NCBI GenBank assembly: GCA_035934405.1
Contig: DASYXW010000036.1
Span: 1 to 32,252, forward strand
DNA length: 32,252 nt
Source: DASYXW01 sp035934405
Lineage (GTDB): Bacteria; Acidobacteriota; Terriglobia; UBA7540
Reading direction: 5' to 3'
The notes beneath the pieces are model-generated. The model did not search any database. It was not told where the DNA came from and worked only from the letters and a program-made list of their open reading frames with translations. Made by a program: the position numbers and the translations under genes. Shown one piece after another: positions 1-4,676 of the stretch. How positions within the stretch are numbered: the first letter of the stretch is position 1; each line of letters opens with the position of its first letter.

Positions 1-131
1 AGAAGAGGGCGGGGGGCCGATCTACCCTCCAGGCTCTCAACTTGACGTTGGGCCTCAGCGCAGAACGGCCTCCCCGAAACCCCGAATACCCATCGGAGAC
101 TGTTTTCTAACATCGCTGGCCAAGATACAAG

Positions 132-164
132 CGCAGAGGTAGGCGCCGTTTGCCTTCCTCTGCG
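132..164 (+). repeat. REP-like imperfect palindrome, copy 1
   Basis: An 8-bp perfect stem (CGCAGAGG with CCTCTGCG), a T-T mismatch, a 4-bp inner stem (AGGC with GCCT) and a 7-nt loop. A second copy with the same architecture lies in opposite orientation at 464-496, so the two bracket the start of the transposase relic. This is the usual layout of repetitive extragenic palindromes around a RAYT gene. Position 4 of the stem is A-T here and G-C in the other copy, a compensatory change. Confidence 0.6.
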
Positions 165-186
165 GCTTTTCTTGATCGAACGCCGT

Positions 187-214
187 TTGACGCCTTCGGT
201 TTGCGGTCTATAAT
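187..214 (+). promoter_or_regulatory. Near-consensus sigma70-type promoter
   Basis: TTGACG (187-192), a 16-nt spacer and a perfect TATAAT (209-214). The -10 box ends 6 nt before the ATG at 221, so the predicted transcript would start at or next to the start codon (leaderless). It drives the RAYT relic. Confidence 0.55.
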
Positions 215-463
215 GCCGCCATGTCGCGCCTGCGACGCTTGGTGGTATCCGACCGTTGGTTCTTTATAACCTGCCGCGTGTTACCCCGGCGGCGTACTCT
301 TAGTGAGTCGGAATTCGCTCGCTTGGCGCAGGTGATTCAGGAGCGTCGCGCGGAACACCGCTTCCTGCTCAGCGCCTGGGTGTTTCCCCGGCAACACCCA
401 GCGGCCTCGCGGTGGACCGCGTGTTGCTGCCTGCCGATGAGCGGACACGGATTTGAAGAAAGC

Positions 464-500
464 CGCGGAGGAAGGCAAACTGCGCCTACCTCCGCGCTAC
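464..500 (-). repeat. REP-like imperfect palindrome, copy 2
   Basis: Inverted copy of the element at 132-164: 8-bp stem CGCGGAGG/CCTCCGCG, one mismatch, 4-bp AGGC/GCCT stem, 7-nt loop. On the minus strand it is directly preceded by GTAG (497-500), the tetranucleotide known to precede REP hairpins recognised by RAYT proteins. It sits inside the transposase reading frame and probably interrupts it. The similarity to copy 1 extends from about 455 to 496. Confidence 0.6.
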
Positions 501-527
501 CCCCGGCTACCTCCGCGCTACCCCCGG
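486..527. repeat. 21-bp tandem duplication (2 copies)
   Basis: Two identical 21-bp units (486-506, 507-527), each containing CCTCCGCGCTAC, i.e. the outer half of the REP-like stem plus its CTAC flank. It probably arose by slippage at the REP edge. It is translated in the relic as a repeated TSALPPA. Confidence 0.8.
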
Positions 528-898
528 CTCCGGTTACGATTTCGTCGGCCATCGAGCCGGTGAAGCAAAGTTCCACGAGCGCCATCAACGACCCCCGATC
601 CGCGAGCCCGAATCGGCCCAAATCGGATGGGCGAACCATCGCAGCCAAAAGCCTGCCCTGAGCAACGCGAAGGGACGCGGACCGCAAAAGCGGCGGCCCG
701 TGCTACGCTTGCTGATGCGAGTGGCGTCCATTGCCATGCAGGAACTGTTCGCGGCGCGACAGTCGCCGACATGAAGGGCAATGCAACACACGGCCATCGG
801 CGGACGGTAATCGTATGCAACCGCAGACATCAGAAGGGCTGTCTGCGCCACCGCAATTGGAAATGACGCAGAGAGAATTTATCCTCCGTTTGCCGATA

Positions 899-950
899 TA
901 TTCTGGGTTATTATCACAGAATAGGATGGCATTACAATTATACGCGGAGG
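899..950 (+). promoter_or_regulatory. Possible promoter, dyad and Shine-Dalgarno for the secreted-protein gene
   Basis: Possible -35 TTATCA (911-916) and -10 TACAAT (933-938) with a 16-nt spacer. A dyad TATTCTG (899-905)/CAGAATA (917-923) overlaps the -35 and could be an operator. GGAGG at 946-950 is a good Shine-Dalgarno, 5 nt before the ATG at 956. The rest of 662-955 shows no recognisable gene. Confidence 0.35.
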
Positions 951-955
951 GCAAA

Positions 956-1309
956 ATGAAGAGAGCTCGGATCGTTATGTCCTTGTTGGTGCTTTGGGCA
1001 TTCAGCCCGGGGCTCCTGGCGGGCGGCGCGTCCCAAAGCGTTGTGGGGACCTATGCGAATCTTTCTTTCAACGTGAATGGCGCCGGCGGCCAGAACCGAC
1101 TGATGCCGCGACTCGAACTTCATGCCGACGGCACGTATCGCTGGGGCAGCGAGTCGGGCACGTACCAGTACCGCGGCGGGAAGCTCTACTTGTCCGGATC
1201 GCACTCCTCCTGGGGCCCGGGTCGAGTGGATCAAGACATGAAAATCTGGTTTGATTTCACCAAGGGCGGCAAGCACTTCACTGTGACCATGTATCGCGCG
1301 GCCGACTGA
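956..1309 (+). CDS. Small secreted protein of unknown function
   Basis: 117 residues. The frame is open upstream to 731, but ATG 956 is preferred: it follows a GGAGG Shine-Dalgarno and begins a clear signal peptide (MKRAR, then the hydrophobic run IVMSLLVLWAFSPGLLA, then GGASQS). The mature part of about 90 residues is rich in Gly, Tyr and Trp with alternating polar/hydrophobic residues (LELHADGTYRWG, SGTYQYRGGKLYLSG, KHFTVTMY), suggesting a small beta-sheet fold. It has no Cys and no recognised catalytic motif. It is probably exported to the periplasm or cell surface. I do not recognise the family. It stands alone on its strand between a mobile-element relic and a gene-poor stretch. Confidence 0.6.
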   Translation: MKRARIVMSLLVLWAFSPGLLAGGASQSVVGTYANLSFNVNGAGGQNRLMPRLELHADGTYRWGSESGTYQYRGGKLYLSGSHSSWGPGRVDQDMKIWFDFTKGGKHFTVTMYRAAD

Positions 1310-1370
1310 GGTGACCCTGGAGCAAGCGCAGACGTGAAGCTACCTTGCCGCGAGGGTATGTTCTCGGCCG

Positions 1371-1396
1371 AGCGCCAAAGAAATCGTCTTTGCGCT
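1371..1396 (+). repeat. Stem-loop downstream of the secreted-protein gene
   Basis: AGCGCCAAAGA (1371-1381) pairs with TCTTTGCGCT (1387-1396) with one bulged base and a 5-nt loop. It lies 62 bp after the stop of the secreted-protein gene. No T-run follows, so it is not a standard intrinsic terminator, but it may protect a 3' end. Confidence 0.4.
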
Positions 1397-1596
1397 GGGT
1401 GAAGGCCGCTCGCTTGAAGGCGATTATCCTGCGGAGGCGCCCTTCGGGGCTGTGTACTCGACGGCCAAATCAACGCATTCATTCAACGAACTTCTGACTC
1501 AGGACACTAGCATTCTTATGATTCGAATCCAGGCTCGGTGGGGGGAGCCTTGATGTTCGGCATGAGAGCCAAACTCTTTGATATTCCATGCAGTAA

Positions 1597-1636
1597 GATA
1601 CCTACTTATATAACAAAAAATGTTATAATTAGTATC
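1597..1636. promoter_or_regulatory. AT-rich nested dyad, operator- or attenuator-like
   Basis: Perfect inner inverted repeat TATAACA (1609-1615)/TGTTATA (1621-1627) around an A-rich 5-nt centre, with outer arms GATAC (1597-1601)/GTATC (1632-1636). No gene begins close by on either strand, so the role is unknown. Confidence 0.4.
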
Positions 1637-1764
1637 TATAAAAATAACTGAAAAAGCGACAAAAGCGCCAAACGAAACCGTTAGGTATATGAAAATAAAT
1701 GATCGGTCTTAGAAGAGCTTAGCAAATTTCAGGCCTTATCCCGAAATCTGGATTGCATCTCGCT

Positions 1765-1785
1765 AAGTGACAAAATGCGTCACTT
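1765..1785. repeat. 7-bp inverted repeat
   Basis: AAGTGAC (1765-1771)/GTCACTT (1779-1785), 7-nt spacer. It could be a protein-binding dyad or a small hairpin. It lies in the gene-poor stretch just beyond the stop codon of the minus-strand mtnA relic. Confidence 0.4.
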
Positions 1786-1839
1786 GGTCAAATTACCAGA
1801 GAACCCCTTTGGCGCGGAAGCAGTCGGCGCCCCCAGTAC

Positions 1840-1974
1840 TCACGAAGCTATGCCGGTTGGGACAGGGAAGAGTGATCGCAGGCTCCCGGTGTAGGGTTCC
1901 CGCGCGATGCCGCGCTCGGTGATGATGGCGGTCACGTAGCGGTGCGGGGTGACGTCAAAGGCGGGATGCCGGTT
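1840..1974 (-). pseudogene. mtnA: 3' relic of mtnA (S-methyl-5-thioribose-1-phosphate isomerase)
   Basis: The minus-strand frame ending at 1840 reads NRHPAFDVTPHRYVTAIITE followed by RGIAREPYTGSLRSLF. This matches the well-conserved C-terminus of MtnA (NPAFDVTPxxLITAIITERG). MtnA isomerises methylthioribose-1-phosphate in methionine salvage. Only the last ~45 residues remain. The catalytic Cys and Asp regions are missing, and the similarity stops near 1974, close to the heptamer repeat at 2038-2072. I infer a decayed gene left by deletion or rearrangement. Family recognition is by recalled motif. Confidence 0.65.
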
Positions 1975-2037
1975 GTCGATGGGGCATGGCACAAGAGGAA
2001 TCACGCGTGAGATGAACCAGGGATGGTGCACCTTCGT

Positions 2038-2072
2038 AATTCATCATTCACAATTCATCATTGGTAATTGCT
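2038..2072. repeat. Degenerate tandem heptamer array at the symporter 3' end
   Basis: Five in-phase 7-nt units (aattcat, cattcac, aattcat, cattggt, aattgct), giving an 11-bp direct repeat at 2038-2048 and 2052-2062. The array runs into the last codons and stop of the symporter gene, so its C-terminal residues (AITNDEL) are written by the repeat. Confidence 0.6.
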
Positions 2073-3415
2073 TTTCCCTCCCACCGCGCGATGACCGCCG
2101 TCGCCAGGCAATTGCCGAGCACGTTCACCGAGGTTCGCGCCATGTCCATCAACTGGTCGATGCCGAGCAGCAGCAGGATCGGCTCGGCGGGGAGTCCCAA
2201 TGAGCCGGCGGTGGCGAGCAGCACGACGAGAGCAGCCCGCGCCACGCCCGCCACGCCCTTGCTGGTCAGCATCAGGATGAAGACCATGAGGAACTGCCGG
2301 CCGAGGCTCAGATGGATCCCGGCCACTTGGGCCACGAAGACGGAGGCGAGCGACAGATAGAGCGCGCTTCCGTCGAGGTTAAAACTGTAACCGGTGGGCA
2401 TCACGAAGGCGACCACGGCTCGCGGCACGCCCATCCTTTCCATCTCCTCCATGGCGCGCGGCAAGGCGGCCTCGGAGCTGGCAGTGGCGAAGGCGATGGA
2501 GACCGGCTCGCCGACCGCCCGCAAGAATCTGCGGAGAGGCACCCGGGCGATGAGCGCGATCGGGAGAAGCACTAGAAGCACAAAGGCGGCCAGTGCCACG
2601 TATAGGGTCGCCAGCAGCTTGAACAGGTTCACGAGTACGCCCAGGCCGGTGGTCCCCACCGTGTAGGCAATCGCCGCCCCGGCCCCGATGGGAGCGAACA
2701 ACATCACGATATTCGTGAACTTGAACATCACTTCCGCCAGGCTTTCGGCGAAGGCCAGCATGGGGCGCCGCTTCGCCTCGCTGAGCATCGTCAAAGCAAT
2801 TCCAAACAGGATGCTGAAGACGACAACTTCGAGTACCTCGTTGTCCGCCACCGATTTCGCGATGTTTTCAGGAAAGGCGTGCAGGATGATTTCGCCCGGT
2901 GTGGCCCGCGCGACGGACAACTGCCGGGCAGTGGCGGTGGGATTCTGCGGCGGAAGCTTCACGCCCACTCCGGCCCGGCTGAGGTTGATCGCCGCCAGTC
3001 CCACCAAAAGCGCGAAGGTGGTGACCACCTCGAAATACACCAGCGCCTTCACGCCCATGCGCCCCACGCTCCGGAGGTCTGCGTGGCCGGCAATGCCCGC
3101 CACCAGGGTGCTGAAGAGCAACGGAGCGATGATCACCTTGATCAACCGCAGAAAGATTTCAACCAGCAGCTTGAGATGGACGGCGAAGGCCGGAGCGTCC
3201 ACTCCGATCTCGGCGCCGGCCGCCATGGCGACGAGGATCCAGGCGGTGAGCGTCCGGCGAGCGAGCGCGTAGGCGGCGAGGGCGGCGACGGCGATCCAGC
3301 GGACGCCGGCAAGCGTAACGGGTGAGAGATGGAGAATCCCCTCGCTTTGTGTGACGGCTAGGACGGCAGCGAGCGTGATGGCCGCGAGCGCGGCGACCAG
3401 GATACGGGTCTTCAT
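2048..3415 (-). CDS. Dicarboxylate/amino acid:cation symporter (SDF/DAACS family)
   Basis: 455 residues in the inner membrane. It probably imports dicarboxylates or acidic amino acids with Na+ or H+. The family's elevator-transporter signatures are visible: the HP1 serine-rich tip (TASSEAALPRAMEE), TM7 NLDGSALY (NMDGTxxY in the family), the HP2 motif SKGVAGVARA, and TM8 DMARTSVNVLGN with the substrate-binding Asp, Arg and Asn. The hydrophobic segments fit eight TMs plus two hairpins. ATG 3415 is chosen over the TTG just before it; no strong Shine-Dalgarno is seen. The gene lies 130 bp downstream of lpxC on the same strand and may be co-transcribed. The exact substrate cannot be told. The last residues come from a heptamer repeat. 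Confidence 0.9.
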   Translation of the reverse strand: MKTRILVAALAAITLAAVLAVTQSEGILHLSPVTLAGVRWIAVAALAAYALARRTLTAWILVAMAAGAEIGVDAPAFAVHLKLLVEIFLRLIKVIIAPLLFSTLVAGIAGHADLRSVGRMGVKALVYFEVVTTFALLVGLAAINLSRAGVGVKLPPQNPTATARQLSVARATPGEIILHAFPENIAKSVADNEVLEVVVFSILFGIALTMLSEAKRRPMLAFAESLAEVMFKFTNIVMLFAPIGAGAAIAYTVGTTGLGVLVNLFKLLATLYVALAAFVLLVLLPIALIARVPLRRFLRAVGEPVSIAFATASSEAALPRAMEEMERMGVPRAVVAFVMPTGYSFNLDGSALYLSLASVFVAQVAGIHLSLGRQFLMVFILMLTSKGVAGVARAALVVLLATAGSLGLPAEPILLLLGIDQLMDMARTSVNVLGNCLATAVIARWEGKAITNDEL

Positions 3416-3548
3416 CAAGAGCGGCGGAGTCCGGATAAGAGTGAAGAGTGTGAGGCTGGAGGCGCTCGGATGTCAACGGCGCTGCGGGTCTTACCGGCGC
3501 GAGGAAGAGAGGAGTAGAGAATCAGGGGCTAGCAACGTAGCCTCCCCT

Positions 3549-4496
3549 TCAGCTCACGGCCGCCAGGGGGGCCGTCCGTAAGTCCTGCGGCCGGGGCTCG
3601 GGCCAGCTCCTGAGCGTCCAGGCGTCTTTCTCGCGCAGCAAGCGCGAAACCAGCGCCCAATGCAGGGCATGACCGGCGCGCTCGGCCACCACGTGCCCGA
3701 CGAGCGGATGCCCCAGCAGAGCCAAGTCGCCGATCAGGTCGAGCACCTTGTGGCGGCAGAACTCGTCGGTGAATCGCAGGCCTTCCGGGTTCATCACGCC
3801 GCTTCGCGTCAACACCACGGCGTTTTCAAGCGACCCGCCTCGCACCAGGCCGCTCTTCCGCAACATCTCCACTTCTTCGATGAAGCCGAAGGTGCGCGCC
3901 GGAGCAATCTCGGTTGCATAGTGGGCCGCCTTCGGGACGAAATCAAAACTTTGCGCGCCGATGAGCGGATGAGGGAACGCAATCCGGTACGTAACGCGAA
4001 AATCCTCCGACGGGTAGACGCTGATCCGCTTGGCGCCCTCCGCGACCTCGACGGGCTTCAGAACCTTGACGTACTTCCGCCGGGCCCGCTGCCTCCTCAC
4101 GCCGGCCTCGGAGATCAGCCGGAAAAACGGCAGGGCGCTGCCGTCGAGAATGGGCAATTCCAGATTGTCGATTTCACAGTAGGCGTTGTCCACGCCCGAG
4201 CCGGCGAGCGCTGAGAGCAGGTGCTCAGTGGTGGAGATGAGTACTCCTTTTCTCATCAGGCTCGTGGCATAACTAACGCGGGCGACGTTGCGCGCCCGGG
4301 CTTCAATCTCAAACCCTTCCAGGTCCGTTCGCCGGAAGACAATTCCCGTGTGAGCCGGCGCCGGAACCAGGCGCAGGTTCACGGGCACGCCGGTATGCAA
4401 TCCAATGCCCGAGGTACAGACTGTTGAAGCGACAGTGTTCTGGTAGGTCAGACCGCCTCCCGACGCAAGTCTCAACTCATGCACTTGCTCTGCCAC
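3549..4496 (-). CDS. lpxC: UDP-3-O-acyl-N-acetylglucosamine deacetylase LpxC
   Basis: 315 residues, cytoplasmic zinc enzyme, the committed step of lipid A synthesis. It deacetylates UDP-3-O-acyl-GlcNAc. Visible motifs are STTEHLLSAL (base Glu91, zinc ligand His92), FCRHKVLDLIGD (zinc ligands His249 and Asp253) and AGHALHWAL (His276). All catalytic residues are present and the length is normal. The N-terminus carries about 16 residues ahead of the usual QNTVASTVxxSGIGLHTG start. ATG 4496 is kept because no better internal start exists. It is transcribed divergently from polA across a 180-bp gap. Its presence is the main evidence for an LPS-bearing outer membrane. Confidence 0.95.
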   Translation of the reverse strand: MAEQVHELRLASGGGLTYQNTVASTVCTSGIGLHTGVPVNLRLVPAPAHTGIVFRRTDLEGFEIEARARNVARVSYATSLMRKGVLISTTEHLLSALAGSGVDNAYCEIDNLELPILDGSALPFFRLISEAGVRRQRARRKYVKVLKPVEVAEGAKRISVYPSEDFRVTYRIAFPHPLIGAQSFDFVPKAAHYATEIAPARTFGFIEEVEMLRKSGLVRGGSLENAVVLTRSGVMNPEGLRFTDEFCRHKVLDLIGDLALLGHPLVGHVVAERAGHALHWALVSRLLREKDAWTLRSWPEPRPQDLRTAPLAAVS

Positions 4497-4510
4497 TCCA
4501 CTCTGGCATG

Positions 4511-4556
4511 TAACATACGTATTTTCAATAATTCCAGTTCAAGCCGTATTATGTTA
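4511..4556 (-). promoter_or_regulatory. lpxC/polA divergent intergenic dyad and possible lpxC promoter
   Basis: Inverted repeat TAACATA (4511-4517)/TATGTTA (4550-4556) in the 180-bp space between divergent lpxC and polA. On the minus strand a TTGAAC, followed about 19 nt later by TATGTT, lies between and over these arms and could be the lpxC promoter. The spacing is not ideal. Confidence 0.35.
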
Positions 4557-4676
4557 GATGCTTCAAGTGTGGTAGAACAGACACATTGTCGGGCAGGGCC
4601 TCGGTTCGTGGCCCGCGGCGAAGGACCCGAATCGTGTAGAATGTGAACCCACAGTCAGAGGGCCGGAGAGGAACCA

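Larger units (their letters stand above)
221..661 (+). pseudogene. REP-associated tyrosine transposase (RAYT, Y1_Tnp family), broken remnant
   Basis: The first ~54 residues (FFITCRVLPRRRTL, then SEFARLAQVIQERR, then FLLSAWVF) look like the N-terminus of the short Y1 transposases that mobilise REP elements. The expected His-containing motif after AWVF (about LPDHWHAI) is lost by an apparent frameshift. A later stretch (TISSAIEPVKQSSTSAIN, around 537-590) resembles the 'TISRxMExVKxxSTxxIN' part of the family. Between the two lies a REP-like palindrome plus a 21-bp tandem duplication, read through as low-complexity residues. The catalytic Tyr region and C-terminus are absent. The frame is open for 146 codons, but I see no functional protein. 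The family assignment is from recalled family pattern. Confidence 0.65.
1310..1842. other. Gene-poor stretch with AT-rich island and dyads
   Basis: About 530 bp without a convincing gene. It contains a hairpin at 1371-1396 (stem of about 10 bp with one bulge), a small 6-bp stem (1531-1536/1545-1550), an AT-rich island at about 1570-1720 with a nested dyad, and a 7-bp dyad at 1765-1785. The base composition of the island is unlike that of the neighbouring GC-rich genes. No tRNA, CRISPR or insertion-sequence ends are seen. Confidence 0.5.

Noticed and set aside
641..680. Short imperfect palindrome (CCCTGAGC...GCGAAGGG)
   Set aside because: It looks like a common dispersed word, but only one copy is seen here, so it cannot be supported as a repeat element.
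1510..1552. tRNA-like T-loop (ttcgaat followed by cc)
   Set aside because: The flanking 5-bp T stem does not pair and no acceptor or anticodon arm is found; chance match.
1310..1555. Possible coding remnant on the plus strand ending near 1552
   Set aside because: About 50 codons are open but no family is recognised, and there is no start or Shine-Dalgarno; left as gene-poor DNA.
2688..3272. 194-codon plus-strand frame over the symporter gene
   Set aside because: It is antisense to a transporter with all SDF signatures; composition is typical of a shadow.
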